From positions 169,672-233,671 of the forward strand of contig JAJVDF010000257.1 of NCBI GenBank assembly GCA_022410635.1: DNA of 64,000 nucleotides, read 5' to 3'. A program made the position numbers and the translations under genes. The notes beneath the pieces were generated by a model. That model worked only from the letters and a program-made list of their open reading frames with translations. It was not told the DNA's origin and searched no databases. Below, one piece after another: positions 36,715 through 49,479 of this stretch. The first letter of the stretch is position 1. Every line of letters begins with the position of its first letter. Source of the DNA: Tretioscincus oriximinensis. Taxonomy: Eukaryota; Chordata; Lepidosauria; Squamata; Gymnophthalmidae.

Positions 36715-36975
36715 AGAAAGTAAAAATTCTCATTATAAAGAACACTGTTATAACAAAACTCTCAATGTAACAAATTAGAAAGTTGCAGTAGAACATAATT
36801 GAAAGCATTGTTAAAATGCTTCTGTTATAACAAACCTCTTTGTAATAAAAACCTTCAGTAAAACAAACTACTCATTGACTACTTTTGACTGTGTAGCTCA
36901 CAGGTGTAATTATTTTTTTGCCCCTGCCTATTCTGCAATACCTTGCTACAACAAACTGAAGTCCAAGAGGAGCAG
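36715..36975. mobile_element. Possible pogo/Tigger-like relic
   Basis: Repeated GTTATAACAAA-like words (36748, 36824), GTAACAAATT (36765), CAGTAAAACAAACT (36857) and the complementary-type CTACAACAAACTGAAGT near 36950 recall the ends of Tigger/pogo DNA transposons, which are rich in TATAACGAAC. No paired terminal repeat could be delimited, so this is weak. Confidence 0.3.
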
Positions 36976-37284
36976 GGTGTTTAGTACAGAATAAGATTTT
37001 TAAAGTGACAGCAAATATTTTCAAACCACCAATGAATGCAGGATTAAATCTTCAGAATCTGATGGATAATTGAAACAACGATTGGGTCCTTGTAAAAAAA
37101 AATATACAAAATATTATAGCCAAGAAAGGAGATATCAGAAAATGTGCAGTTTATGGAACTTTTGAACTAATTCTAAATGCAAAGAATAGTTATTCATGTA
37201 CAGAGTTGAACAGTATGAAAGGTAATGAAAAAAAGACAATTTAAGATGAAATTTTAGCCTTTTTTCATTGACTACTTTTGACTG

Positions 37285-37715
37285 TGTAATTATTTTTTTG
37301 CAGAAAGTAAGAACAGGATTTGTGGGGGAAAACTGGTTTAGTTTAGAAGTGAGAATGAGAAGAGGCTGTATATTGTCTCATAAACATATATAGCAAATAT
37401 ATTCTATGAGTGGTTTAGATGAGAGCTGGAAGTCAAACCAAAGGTAGAAACATATAACAATATAAATTATACCAATCAGCTGAAAGCAAACTCACTAAAA
37501 ACGGAAGACCAATATCTAAGTTAATGCTAAATATTAAGAAAAGAAAGGTATCAAGCTATGTACTTGTTGAATTTACAGTCAACAATGAAGTGGTAGCAAT
37601 ATTTTGATTTATTTGAATTCATAATAGGCACAAATAGTGTGCTGGAGAGTAAGCTTGATGTACAAGTTCACTGAGATTCTTGAAGCAGTCTAGAAAGAAC
37701 TTGAAAGCCTTAATA
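37285..37715 (+). pseudogene. RTE/Bov-B-like LINE reverse transcriptase relic
   Basis: Frames on the plus strand preserve VRMRRGCILS (about 37347-37376), close to the VRQGCILSP motif of RTE-clade reverse transcriptases. GLDESW (about 37417-37434) follows, and later KLMLNIKKRKV (about 37520-37552), like the LNIKKTKIM segment downstream of the RTE catalytic box. The YADD box itself is lost to stops and frameshifts. The element was probably larger upstream but cannot be traced. Horizontal spread of Bov-B among squamates is established, so a relic is unsurprising. Confidence 0.6.
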
Positions 37716-39020
37716 AATGTAAATCAAGAACTTGACCATTTTTCAATTAAGTCATCAGGACCTGAATCCAAAGGAATCACACTTAACAATTGCAAACATA
37801 AGAGGAGCTATATTGTATAAATGCATGAATATTATTTCATGTCCATATTATAGATCTGCCCTCCCTCTGATCTCTACTTCTCCAACGTAGAGAATTATAA
37901 CTACAAGCCATTGCTGCTTGTGTATTGCTTTGGTCTTGTGTGAAAGAAGTCTGGTAATGCATGTGACTGTCATGCAACCAAACCATATAAAAAGGTTAAA
38001 TCAGAGGCTACTGTAATGGTATACCCTCTAAGGTTCTCTATGGGAACCTCAGGAAGCAGCTTAGTGAATGTCTTGGGTGTATTTATTTTGAAGTCTACTC
38101 CTGTATTGTTAGGACTTGAGAAACCAACCCGGTTTGATATCCAAAATACATGCCTGAGAGTGTTGATCACTCTAAGAATGAAATTTAGTCTAATCCTAAT
38201 GAGCATAGGCTTACGATACAATGGATTGGATGTTTTTCCCTTGCCATCTAGTCTTGTTTGTGTGCTGCAGTTACAGTGAATCAGACATCACAGTCAATCA
38301 GGAATCATGAAAACAGTGAAGTACAGTGGGTGTTAAAATATATATAATTTTTAAAAAAAGAAATGGGGAAATAAAACAGTGGAATCACCTTTTGCAGTAA
38401 GTGGACTTGATAATAGGTTGACATAGTTTGGAAAGGTCTTCACAATGTAGAGAAGATTATTTTAGTATACTGGAAAAGAGGAAATAAGGGCACCATGCCA
38501 AGTCAACATGTGGTTGAAAGCATAAACGAGATCTGGGGCCAGGGTGTTATACAAATGAAGTATCATAAAGATGTAACAGTATTTGTAGAGTTAATCCAGA
38601 AAAATGTGCCAGTTTTTATGCTTCATGTAGTCTTCTTCACTATCTAGATGCATGATGGTGACAAAGTCAGGAATCACTTTAAAGTACTTTTCCGTTGGTG
38701 TGCGCTCCAAGTGATTTTTGTGCTGGGTAGTAAAAGACTCTTTCAGCCAATGCCATTGCCTGGGAACATGCTAGCATACAGTGTCCTACATTCCACGTGG
38801 GAACTGCTCTTGAGTCTGCAGCAGAATTTTGTGTAACTTGTGTAGGATCTCAGTGATCTTACTGTTGTGTAACAAGAGGATTAGGGAGCATCCAAGTATC
38901 TATGTTGGTCATGTCAAGGACAGGAGATTTGCAATCCATTTGTCAATCAAACAGACTTTATCTTTTGGTCTAATACAAAAACAGAACACACAGAAATTGG
39001 CCATGCCTTACAAACCTGTT
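37716..39020. other. Unique AT-rich DNA, no gene seen
   Basis: Short frames only. A CATAAGAGGAGC word near 37799 could be the last trace of a CR1 tail. Confidence 0.5.
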
Positions 39021-39024
39021 AGAA

Positions 39025-40288
39025 TTCTTTGAGAGTGTTAATAAATATGTGAATAAAGGGAATCCAGTTTATATTGTCTGTCTGGACTTTCAGAAGGCTT
39101 TTGATAAAGTTCCCCATTAAAGGCTCCTAAAAAGCTCCACAGTCATGCAATAATAGGACAGGCTGCCCTGGATCGGAAACTGGCTAAACGACAGAAAACA
39201 GAGGGTAGTAGTGAATGGGCAGTACTCTGGGTGGAAGAAGGTGAAAAGTGGAGTACCCCAGATTCAGTACTAGGACCTTTGCTTTTCAATATATTCTTAA
39301 TTCATGCTGAGGTAAATAGTGAAGTAGCCAAGTTTGCTGACAACACTAAACTGATGAGGGTACTGAAAAGTGAAAGTGATTGTAAGGAGCTCCAGAGTGA
39401 TCTATTGAAATTGGATAAGTGGGCAACAATGCACTTCAACTTAAGCAAAGAACTCCAATTACTCCTGCCAACTGATGGGAACCAAGCTTTCTGTGTCCGA
39501 GCAGGAAAAGGATCTTGAAGTGTTGGTGGATAGTTCAATGAAGTTGTCAATCCAGTTTGCAGCAGCACCAATAAAGCAAATTCAATGTTAGGAATAATTA
39601 GGAAAAGAATAAAAAACAAGTCAGCAAATGTTGTTTTGCCTCTTTATAAATCTGTGGTGAAGCCACATTTGTAATATTTTGTACAATTCTGGTCACCACA
39701 TATCAAAAAGGATATTGTGGAACTGCAGAAGGTGCAGAAAAAGCCAACAAGAATGATCAAGGGATTGGAGCGCCTCCCTAAGGAAGTTAGGCTGCAATGT
39801 CTGGGACTCTTTAGCCACAAAAGATGGCGTTTGAGAGGAGACTGAACTGAGATGTATAAAATCATGAATGGGATGAATAAGATGAATAGAGAAAACCTTT
39901 TCTCTATCATACAACACTGGGAGCAGGGGGCATTTCTTGAAGCTGATGGGCAGAAGAGTGAGGACAGACAAAGGAAAGTATTTTTTCACCCAGAGGGTCA
40001 TCAACTTAACGAATTTACTCCCAGAAGAGATGGTAGTAGCTAGCAGCCTGGATAGCTCCAAGACAGGATTAGAAAGTTCATGGAAGTCATTAGGATAGGT
40101 GTTTTGATACTGCCTCTGAGAGGGATCAACAGGCAGTATTCCTGAAATGCATTTTGCAGGGTGTCGAGAACAGTTCAAGATTTTGCCTTATTCTGTTTCA
40201 AACTGGTGGGCCATGAGACGGGATGCTGGACTAGATGGGCTTCGGCCCAATTCAGCAGGGCTCTTCTTACGTTCTTGTGGCCAGTGAA
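39025..40288 (+). pseudogene. CR1-type LINE, 3' part of ORF2 and 3' UTR, best preserved copy
   Basis: Plus-strand remains in order: VCLDFQKAFDKVPH (39079-39120), an SGVPQ-like SGVPQIQY segment, PLLFNIF (39270), SEVAKFADNTKLMRVLKSES (39319-39378), LQSDLLKLDKWA and MHFNLSK. After a frameshift come VDSSMKLS, the WSPHIKKDIVELQKVQKKPT region (39690-39750), MYKIMNGMNKMNRE (39852-39893) and the KVFFHPEGH-type end (about 39975). The catalytic box reads FADN instead of the usual FADD, which would inactivate it. The 3' UTR runs to 40288 with GGATGCTGGACTAGATGGGC and a decayed octamer end. Alignable to the 21.7 kb copy along its whole length. Confidence 0.88.
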
Positions 40289-41607
40289 CTAACCGCCTTC
40301 CACCTTTCCATTCCATAAGATGCAGGAGGAAGCAAACAAATTCACATTCTCTTTGTGGAAAATCATTTGTCACAGCCAATGGCTAGAACAACTTCTAAAA
40401 TAGCCCTTTGCTTCTAGAGCAGCCTGTAGGCCAACTGCAGATGTGGGTGGCCTTTTAAAATCTGCTCTGGCATCTAATTCCTTTAAGCCTGGGTATATTT
40501 TATGTACAAGCAGGCTTCCCACTCAGCCATCTAGCCTGCCCCACATTATTTGCTAGGGCTAGATTCCTGGAAAACCCTATGAATTTCAAATTTGCAAATT
40601 TTGCTCATGGGAAAATAGGAAATGAGGAAGTTAGACCAAAGTAAACAGAGCTGCAACTTAAAAACCCCAACAGTAATGGAGTTTAGAACCACTAGAACCC
40701 AGAAATAGATATTAAAGTCAGCAGTGAAAGTACTCAAAGTTATAATAAGTAGCAGAGGTTTCAAATGAAATAGTTTCAAGTTCCTGTGCAAGGCATGACT
40801 ACTAAAGCAATATAAGTACAAAATCTTACAATTATGCAGTTACACAAAACATGATGGAGCAGTATAGTTACACCTCACAAAGAATATCCCTATACCAAAC
40901 ATTTTCTCATAATGTAAAGATGTAATCACACTTTACCTTTTGTAAATGAATAGAGGCCATCCTTAGTCTGCAGGGATCAGATATGAAAAGCCCGTTCTGA
41001 TTTTTCTGTGAATTTTCTTTCCTCGTTGGGTACACAATAGTCAGATACAAGAGCACTGAGTTTGTTTCTGCTACAAGAAACAGACCAAGATGAAGGGCTG
41101 TGAGTGAGGAAGTAGCTGGGATCCATGAGACTTTGGAATAGTAGCACATCATAGATGTAGACTTCAATAAGGTGACATCATATAAGCAGACATGATGAAA
41201 GAAAATATATCCTTAGCTCAGATCATGCTACCTTATCAATATGGATCTATTTCTTCATAATCTTTAATACATGTAAAGATGTTACACTGCCTCTTCTCCA
41301 CTCCCTCAGGCATGGTGGTTCACAAGGAGAAAGATGGCAGAATAATCAGCCTCCTCCATTAGCTAGATCTGATGGTAATTGGAGAAGGGAGGGGTTAGCT
41401 ATAATTCAATTGTTTATAGTAAATGGCACTGAATTTCAACATTGTATTTTAGTGTTATTGACTGTTCAACCAGATACAAATTAGTTTGACTAACTTGTCT
41501 TCACTACAGTTTCATTGTATTCTGGGCTATTTGTATATATTCAGAACATGGCTTGATACTGAAGAGAATACTTTAATCTTGCAATTATTGTATAAGGAGA
41601 TGAAAGA
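40289..41607. other. Unique DNA, no gene seen
   Basis: Frames of up to 91 codons (40821-40546 and 41167-40907, both minus) show no domain. No repeat named. Confidence 0.5.
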
Positions 41608-44390
41608 TTTTTTTTGAAAAAAATAATTTTATTGAAAACAGATGCAGTACTAGTGGTTGATCAACACTTTCAATATTCAACAACAACTACAGTACCCAAT
41701 GTGGGGCAGATAACAAATGATATATACTGTGCTATACAGCCAGGGGTGAGGAATACAATAAAGTGGTGTTACAAGAAAAGTTACATTCCTATGTCATTAA
41801 TTCACTTGTTTGCGTCAATCCTGGGAAAATCAGTAAAATCAGGTAACAAGGCAAACAACTGGTTGAGTCTCCTGTGCTAAAAGAACTTATAAGGATTGGC
41901 ATCAGATTAAAAGGAACAATTTGCAGAAGTAGCACATATTAGCGGAGCCCATATTGCTTCTAGGCATGGATCAATTCCATGGAAAGCAAAAACCAAATTC
42001 TGTCCAACCAACTGTCTCAAGAGAGGTGAGAGTGAAATCTCCAGTTTTTGGCGATCTTAAATTTAGCAGCCATTAAGAAGTGAGAATANGAAATTTTGAT
42101 GCTCTGGGGACAAAGAAGCATCCTTAATAAAGAACAGGAAGACTAGAGCAGGGATAAGGATTAAGTTATAATTCAAAATCTTTCCTATGGTGGTTTGGAC
42201 CATATTCCAGAAGGGAGCAATTCGGGGGCAAGCCCCCCACATGTGAAAATAGCTACCCAACTCTCCACAATCATTCCAACAACAGGGGCAGTGGTTGTTA
42301 TCTAAAATATGCAAGCGTATAGGAGTGATGTACCGTTTGTATATAATTTTATATAATAGATCTCTTTCTGACTGAGAAATATGAGCCTTGTAAAAAGTTT
42401 GAGGAACATGTTCCCACTCTTTGTCCTCAAAAGCAAAGCCACAGTCTTGCTCCCAGAAGTGTTGTTTGGGAGGGCATCCAGCAATACTATGTACAATCTA
42501 GCTGCTAGTCCCTTACTGACTGGTGTCTCTGCTATCAAAATATGTTCAAAGGGGGTGCGGTCCCTTGTACCAACTTCTTTAGAATGTAAGTTAAGAAGGA
42601 GACTATGTAGAGAGGCAGGGACAAGCCATTTGGAGGTGGGAAGACCCAACAGAGTATGGAGGCAATTCCAAGAATTCAGAAGAGTAAAAGTCCTTTAGTT
42701 GCCAGAACCCTGCAGCTTTTAGCTTATTCCAGGAGACTGAAGAGATATTCCTAGGGGAGACTGAGAGATGACAGAGGGGAGGCAGAGGGGAAGGGGGGGC
42801 TAAGAGTTTTTGCCAATGTTTCCAAACCAAAAGGGAACAGGAAGTCATTGTATTGGAAGTGATTGGGGTTCAAATGACCAACTTTCTGATCAAGGGAAAA
42901 AGGAGATGAGGAGTGGATGAGAGTTCCGCCAGTTCAATTTTGCCCCAAAGTGAAAATCGCTTTGAGAAAATTCACTGTTGAGAAAGTGCTGTCAAAAGGT
43001 GAGAGATCTGCCAAACATTGATCAGGGTGGAGAGAGAAGTGTAACCCCAGTCCCCCAATTGTGAGGGTCTGCTCAGTATTAGCTTGGAAATCCTGGGTCT
43101 CTTCTTGGAAAAGATTGTCCTGTAGAGGGATTTTTCCCAGGTCAGCCTAGTGAAAATGGGAATAAACAAGGGGAGGGTTCAAAAAAGATAAGTAAACATA
43201 GGAAAAAATCTCTATTTTGAGCTTTTTTGTTTTTCCATTTAGAAACCAGCTGATTAGCTTTATGCCAAGTTGAGGAATAATATATAGAAATCGCTTATTT
43301 AGATTCTTTGGAAGCCAGATCCCAAGGTATTTTATTTTTAAAAAATGAAGGGAGAGATCAAACCGGGAGTGAAGATGATGCTGAGTATCAGAAGGGATGT
43401 TTAGGCAGAGTATTTCAATTTTTTTATACTTTACCCTGAGGCCAATGTGAAGTTGAAAGATGTCCAATGCCGTCTTGATAGCTGGCAGGGAGAGAAGAGG
43501 GTCAGAGGTAGTGAGTAAGATGTCATCCACAAAGTGAAGAAACTTGGACTCTTGAGTATTGAAAGTGGTAATTGTGAATTTGAGAATTGGAATGGTGATA
43601 CGAGGCAAGGACTTATATCATTAAAGCAAAGAGAGCAGGGGAAAGAGGGCAACCTTGCCTGGTGCTCCTAAATAGCCTGAATGGATTTTGTTAATACAAA
43701 TCTGTTTGATATGCTTTTGACAAAGAGTTTGAACCTGCCTATGAAATTCATTTGATCGAGGACCGAGTAGAAAGTTATGATTAACCTGATCGAAGGCCTT
43801 GAAATTATCAAAGGATATGACCCCAAGCGCAGATTGGTGTCGTCTAGAGTTGAGGACAAGCTGGATGGGATCAACCACAGAGCTGCCTGCAATAAACCAT
43901 GTTGCTGTGGCCCAATAAGTTGAGAAATGAGAGTTGAGTCTCTGAAGCAAGATTGTGGATAAGATCTTAAAATCAACATTTAAAAGAGAAATGAGGTGAT
44001 AGGAGGAAACTTGGTCACTAGGGTTATCCTTTTTTCAGCAAGTGGTAAGAAGCGAGGTCTGCCAGGTGGCCAGGAAAGAACAGGAGTCTAGTAAAAAGTT
44101 ATAGAGAGATACTAAATCAGGGAGGATCTGGTCCTTGAATGGCTTGTAAAAAATGTTAGAAATCCCAACCAGGCCAGGAGCTTTATTAGATTTCAATTTT
44201 TCAATAGCTAAGAGGATTTCCTGCAGAGAAATTTTTGCATCAAGCATGGATTTCTTATCCTGGGTTAAATTGGGTAAAAAGACTTGAGAGATGTATTCAG
44301 TGAAAGATGGAGGTGAAGGTAGTGGGTCAGAATAGAGGTCCTGTATTACTTCAAAGAATAAATTATTTCTACACAAAGAACAGGGAGTCT
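41608..44390 (-). pseudogene. L1-clade LINE, 5'-truncated, frameshifted
   Basis: Minus strand. From 5' to 3' it has an AIEKLKSNKAPGLVGISNIF segment (about 44205-44140, the L1 N..KAPG.DG motif), VSLYNFLLDSCSFLATWQ, then reverse transcriptase parts with FDNFKAFDQVNHNFLL (about 43810), and GAPGKVALFPLLSLL in place of the usual TRQGCPLSPLLF. Next are FLHFVDDILLTTSDP (43540-43495, catalytic VDD kept), KYLGIWLPKNL (43330), and a C-terminal cysteine/histidine motif CPCCWNDCGELGSYFHMWGA with FW (42290-42190). The 3' UTR ends near 41608, where CAATAAAAT on the minus strand gives a polyadenylation signal followed by an A-rich tail. The endonuclease and ORF1 are missing. At least four frame changes show it is dead. 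Confidence 0.87.
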
Positions 44391-45590
44391 GTATTTCAAA
44401 TATGCAACTTGCCGTTGTCATTGAGAAGCATTTTTCAGTATTTGGGAGCATTCTGAAATGAGTAGTGTAATCTATTTCTGTGCGTTTACAACAATTTCTC
44501 TTCCTTACTTTTAATGTTTTAATGTTTCCTAGTACTTTTGACACTTATCAATGACTACAATGAATATACCTCAGTGCTCTTGATATGCTATTTTGCCAGT
44601 ACTAGGAGTGGCTTGTTACTAGTGGCTCACAGATGGAATATGAGTCAATAATGTGATGTTACAGAATTTAAAAATATATAAATTAAAAAGAATAGAGAGC
44701 TATTGTTAACTACAATCAGGTTACTGTGCATAGGACAAGAAATGTAATAATAGTCTTTGCTGTAGAATGGAAAGTTTTGGTTAAATGTCAGGCAAATAAC
44801 ATGGTTTAGTAATGGAATGGGTTTTTAATAGTTTTACTGGAAGTCTCAACACAGCTAGAGAAACATCTTTCAGTGATGATTGAAATGCAGTTATTTCTGC
44901 TTCAGCAAAAAGTGTGTGTGGATTCTACTGAAATATTGGCAAAATGAGCTTGGGCAAAAAACATTTCCAAGTTCTTAACCAGATATGTAGTTTTTCATGC
45001 TATAATAAACTGAGAGGAAGGAAAAGCTGGTTTTCACTGAAGCTACTAGTCTTCAAGGCAGGAAACTGCTTCCTTTACTATGAATCTGTCTGATTTGATA
45101 TGATGTTAGTGCAGGATCTTACAAAAGTTTCTTGTTGTACATACAAAGAAAGGAGCATGAAAGAGAAAAAGGTAGAGTGCACTTGTTCTGACCCACCTGT
45201 TCCCATCCTAGTTACACTTCAAGAGTTGGAGGGCAGTCCTTGTATGTCTTAGCTAATAATTTTCCAAGTTCTAAAAAACAGAGAGAAGTCCAGAAGTAAA
45301 TTTCTAAATATTGCTCATATGGACAATCTGGTCCTGCATTCATCCTTTTCTGTTCACTGACCTTGATTTGATCTCCCATCCTATCCTTCATAATATTTAC
45401 AGTGTACATTTCTCTTCTTTGAGTGTTAATTGTAACTTTAGAATAAGGACTTTAAAATGTTAATATTTTGTTTATCATCAGTATCCAAACTGTTTTCCCA
45501 TTTTGATATTGTCTTCTACCTATGTAAAATGGGGACACATAATCACTCTTGTAGGAACTGGGATTGGTTGAACATTTGTCCAATGCAAGT
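44391..45590. other. Unique AT-rich DNA, no gene seen
   Basis: The exact 5' end of the L1 is uncertain (44390-44545). Beyond it there are only short frames. Confidence 0.5.
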
Positions 45591-45961
45591 GCCAGGAGGG
45601 ATATTGTCAGGCAGCTGTGCTTCAGCTGTGTCCAGACTTGAAGGAGCAATGAGAGAAGCAACTGCTGCTACTCATCCACCCCAATGGCTTCCTCTACAGC
45701 CTGCCCACTCTAACAGCTCCATTGTGGCCTGTAGGTGGTGTAAATAGGACTTTGGTGAGCACCAGCCTAGCTAGGAATCCTGTCACACAGCGTGTCCAGC
45801 TGGGGTGGGTGGGGGAAATGGCATTATAAACACTTGACCTCTCAACCTCTAGATGAGTGGGCAGCTCTGCCCTTGCACATCTGCAGTGAGCTCTTGGCAA
45901 TGCTGGTAGTCTAGCTGACCTGCTGCAAGCTGGAAGGGCAAAGGCTCAGTTTGCTACTTCC
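45591..45961. other. Moderately GC-rich stretch of unknown nature
   Basis: Frames of 96 codons (45457-45747 plus) and 68 codons (45900-45694 minus) overlap here but match no family. The base composition suggests a decayed repeat or a small CpG-poor regulatory island. Not resolvable by eye. Confidence 0.35.
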
Positions 45962-46310
45962 CACTCTTTGTTGTTTCTAGGAGGGAGGGGAAGTAAATAG
46001 AGGAGGAGGAAGGAGAGAGTAGAAATAGGAGAATGAGGGTAATGGACAAGGAGGAGAGGCAAAAGAAAGGTGAGGGAGTGGGGGGCGTTGGAGAGGATGG
46101 CGAAGGAAAGAAGAGGAGGACATGGACACAAGAGGGGATGAAGGATGGTTGAGGATGAGATAGAAGGAAGAGGAGAAGACACTTGGGTAAAGGGGCAAGG
46201 AGTGAAGAGGAAGAGAGTGAATACGATAGGATAAAAGGAGAGAAGTTGGGGCAGAAAGAATATGAGAGGCAGTGAGAGGAGGACTATGAGAAAGGAGGAA
46301 GAAGCATCTA
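45962..46310. repeat. Polypurine (AGG/GAA-rich) low-complexity tract
   Basis: About 350 bp in which the plus strand is overwhelmingly A and G, in irregular GAGG, GGAAGA and GAGAGG words. The complementary strand gives serine/leucine/proline-rich frames (for example 46410-45946) that are artefacts. Strand asymmetry of this length can adopt triplex structures. Confidence 0.85.
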
Positions 46311-46489
46311 GATCTATTGTGTCATACAACAGATTTATTCTGTTAGTCAATAAGGTAATTACTTTTTCTGTTGAAAGTGCTGTCAAAGGATCTCCATTTA
46401 TGATGTCCATTTAACAATCTAAGAAATATACTAATATCCAACTTAGACTCTGTCCAGGCAGGTTCAATAAGCTGTTTGCATCTGCCTTA

Positions 46490-46713
46490 CCTTTTGTCAG
46501 GGCTTTTTTTGTGACGGTACGCAACGGTACACAGTACCGTCACCTTTTATTTAGGCGGGGGGGCGGCATTAGCATCGGGGTGGGGCGGGGGGCGTTAGCG
46601 GCGGCGGGGGTGGCGTTGGCAGCGGGGGCGGGGGGGGGTGGCGGCGGGGGGGGGGGGGGGGCGGGTGGGGGGTGGGGGTAGGGTGGGGGCGGGGGGGGGG
46701 GGGGTGTGGGGGT

Positions 46714-46804
<91 letters not shown>

Positions 46805-46866
46805 CGGCGTTACGTGATAGTGAGTACCGTCACCTTTTTTTCTAGAAAAAAAGCACTGCCTTTTGT
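46490..46866. mobile_element. hAT-type MITE with 8-bp target duplication and poly-G interior
   Basis: The 361-bp element 46498-46858 lies between perfect 8-bp duplications CCTTTTGT (46490-46497 and 46859-46866). Its left end starts CAGGGCTTTTTTT and its right end, on the minus strand, starts CAGTGCTTTTTTTCTAG. An 8-bp target duplication with CAGNG ends is the signature of the hAT superfamily. A subterminal GTACCGTCAC lies at 46534-46543 and again at 46824-46833, and its complement GTGACGGTAC at 46511-46520 forms a hairpin with the first. The interior has become almost pure G (46554-46804), with 91 consecutive G at 46714-46804. No transposase is present, so it is non-autonomous. Confidence 0.85.
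46554..46804. repeat. Poly-G tract, strong G-quadruplex potential
   Basis: About 250 bp of G with sparse C, T and A, ending in a run of 91 G. Such a run would form G-quadruplexes and is error-prone in sequencing and assembly, so its true length is uncertain. It lies wholly inside the hAT-type MITE. Confidence 0.9.
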
Positions 46867-49479
46867 TATATAAACTGACAGATTTTGGGGTTTAGATTAT
46901 TGGCTTATTGAGAAAGCCAACTGTTGAACTGGGTGTATAGAGTTATCATGAAAAGGCTGTTCTTATGAAAAGATAGTTTTTATGAGAAAAACTGCAAGGG
47001 TGAGAAATGAAGGAATCTGATATTGACAGCAAACTATCTAATAGTAACTTAGAAGAGGGGCTACTGTACTTCCACTTGACAACTAGCAAACAAAATGCTT
47101 ACCAGGAGAGTGTGTCATATGCCCAGAACATCTTGCTTGTCAGGAGCTAACAGAACATCAGAGCTCAGAATATATTGAAAAAGTATGAATGAGGCACATA
47201 AAACCTGGTAAACCAATAAATTGGATTGTAAAGAAATCCTGGACTCAACAAGTGCCATGTGGATACAACCAGGGAATCTTTCAAATATTGATCTACACTC
47301 CACCAATGAGGAAAGTTCATGCTCATCAAAATGTTGATTTATTTGCAAGTTTTTAAGATAAAACTTAATTGTTACTATTACAATTATTTTCAGTGTTTCA
47401 TAGATTGTGCTTTAAATAGCCTCATTAAACTGTATTGTGTTGTATTTTCTTTTTTAAAGGGCCCGTACTGTGGGTATTTTTATTTAGGACCAGTTTTTCC
47501 ATACTGAATGCTCATGGGTAAAGGCATCAGCTTAAACAAGCATTTGGTCCAGTTTTTGACAGGAGCAGTAAATTTCCTCACAGTTAGAAACCTCTTTTGA
47601 ACTACTGTTGAAGAAAATGAATTGCTTCAGTTGGGTTATAATCTCAAGAGAAATTTTTAGATGTTGGAGATTTTGTATAGACATATATACTATTGTGTTT
47701 ATTTTATTTTTCAATTTTATTTCGTCAGTTCATCATAGTCTTTCTCTCTCTGTTCTCCTATGTAAACATTTTATTTTCAATGAGTAGTTTTATCTTCCAT
47801 TAAGGATACATTTACTCATTCTAATTCCAATTGTGTTATGCTATTTTCCTTTGTCTCACAGTTGTCTTTAATGGCTATTGCATGGTTGGTTTCTCCAGCA
47901 CAGAAATGCAGATTAAATGGTGCAGGCTGAAATTAATACCAGTATTTTGTTGTAGCTAATTTGACATAAGACCCATAAATACCACAGATATGCACATTGT
48001 TTTTTTTCTAGCACTTAAGGATAATTGAAATGTTGACTCCGCTACCTATGGCACTTTATGCAGGAATCCTATATGGATCATCAGTCTTGTATAGAGTCAC
48101 CACAAAATCAACAAACATATATCCGTGTGGTGTACGACAAGCGCATCTTCAAATAATTTATTTTAGTCTGGTCATAGAATATTATAGAGTGATTGCAAAA
48201 ACACTATTTAAATACATCTACTTAATTTGATATCACACTGGGAATATAAAGGCAAATCTACTTAGGTGCAGTGAAAGCACAGAAGTATGAATCATGCTCT
48301 TTTGTGAGATTCCAGTTCCTCTAAATTTCTATAATGTTGTTTTCTTCAATAATATGGTTGTCCCTTCCCTCCTCCCGTTTTCTCTTTTTTGAAAGTACAA
48401 AATACAAGCCAAAAATTTTTCACTATAGTAAAGAATCTACTTGTAAATACTTATTGCTGAATAAATGAATAAAGGACTGCTCAAAGGTAATCCTTGAATT
48501 ATAGGTTCATGGGATATAAAGGCATTCCTGATCAAAACAAAGTTGTAAGACCAATGGCAACACTACATCTAGATGTACAATATTTAAAATTTGCTCCAGC
48601 CTGAGGAATATACTGTATTCCTATATATGTCCATAGGGATAACCCTGAGATAACCTCTCCCCCTGCATTTATTTCTTTGAGGTAGGAGTGGGATAACAGT
48701 AAAATACAGTACCACTGTAACATAGATCATTTCAAGCAGTTTTGAACTACAAAAATGACTGTGTTACAAGGTTTGAGTTCAAATGTTCAGGAGTGGAATT
48801 GACTGTAATGGTATATCTATGGAAAAAAGAAAGCCCCCAAAGTTTGTGGTGAAGTTGGAACCCCAGTGCCAAAGCACAACATATAATTGGGTCTAATTTT
48901 TTCCATATGTATCAACAAAAACAGCTCCTGCTGCCATGGGAGATGAAAGCTTCACTTTTTTGTTATATTTTTATTTTGTATATAATTCCAAGCTCTTTGC
49001 AATTTCATAGGCCTTCATGTCTGAATGTAGATGAGATGAACTGCCATTCTTGAACAGAGCCTTTTGTTTTCTAATACTGGAACTGTGAATCAAGGATGCG
49101 TTCAGAGAAAGACGCCCATGCCTTTTTCTTAATGTGAAATCGCTCAATTTAAAATGAAGCAATCCTTTTGTGCATTGTTTGAGTCAACTAACTAAACAGT
49201 TCCCTAAAGAAACTGTGTTCTGTTCTTAGTGTGGCACTTTATAGTCCCTATTTTATTAGACAAAACCGTCAATAATGAATACAGTTACAAAATTAACAAT
49301 ATAAACAAAACCACAAACTATAATAAATCAGCAGAGTGGACCTGAATAGAAGGTTTTCCTTTCCCCTTTTTCTTCTTTTTGGCCAGCTCTGAACATAACA
49401 ATAAAAAAGTAATAGTATTGAAATTTTGCAGGTTAAATTACTTTCCACTTACGCAGTATCTTCCCAACTTTTATATATT
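46867..49479. other. Unique AT-rich DNA, no gene seen
   Basis: Short frames only on both strands. No repeat named. Confidence 0.55.

Noticed and set aside
41614..41880. An 88-codon plus-strand frame starting with a lysine/isoleucine-rich segment
   Set aside because: It lies antisense in the L1 3' UTR and has no known motif.
45946..46410. A 154-codon minus-strand frame rich in serine, leucine and proline
   Set aside because: It is the complement of the polypurine tract. Low-complexity sequence explains it.
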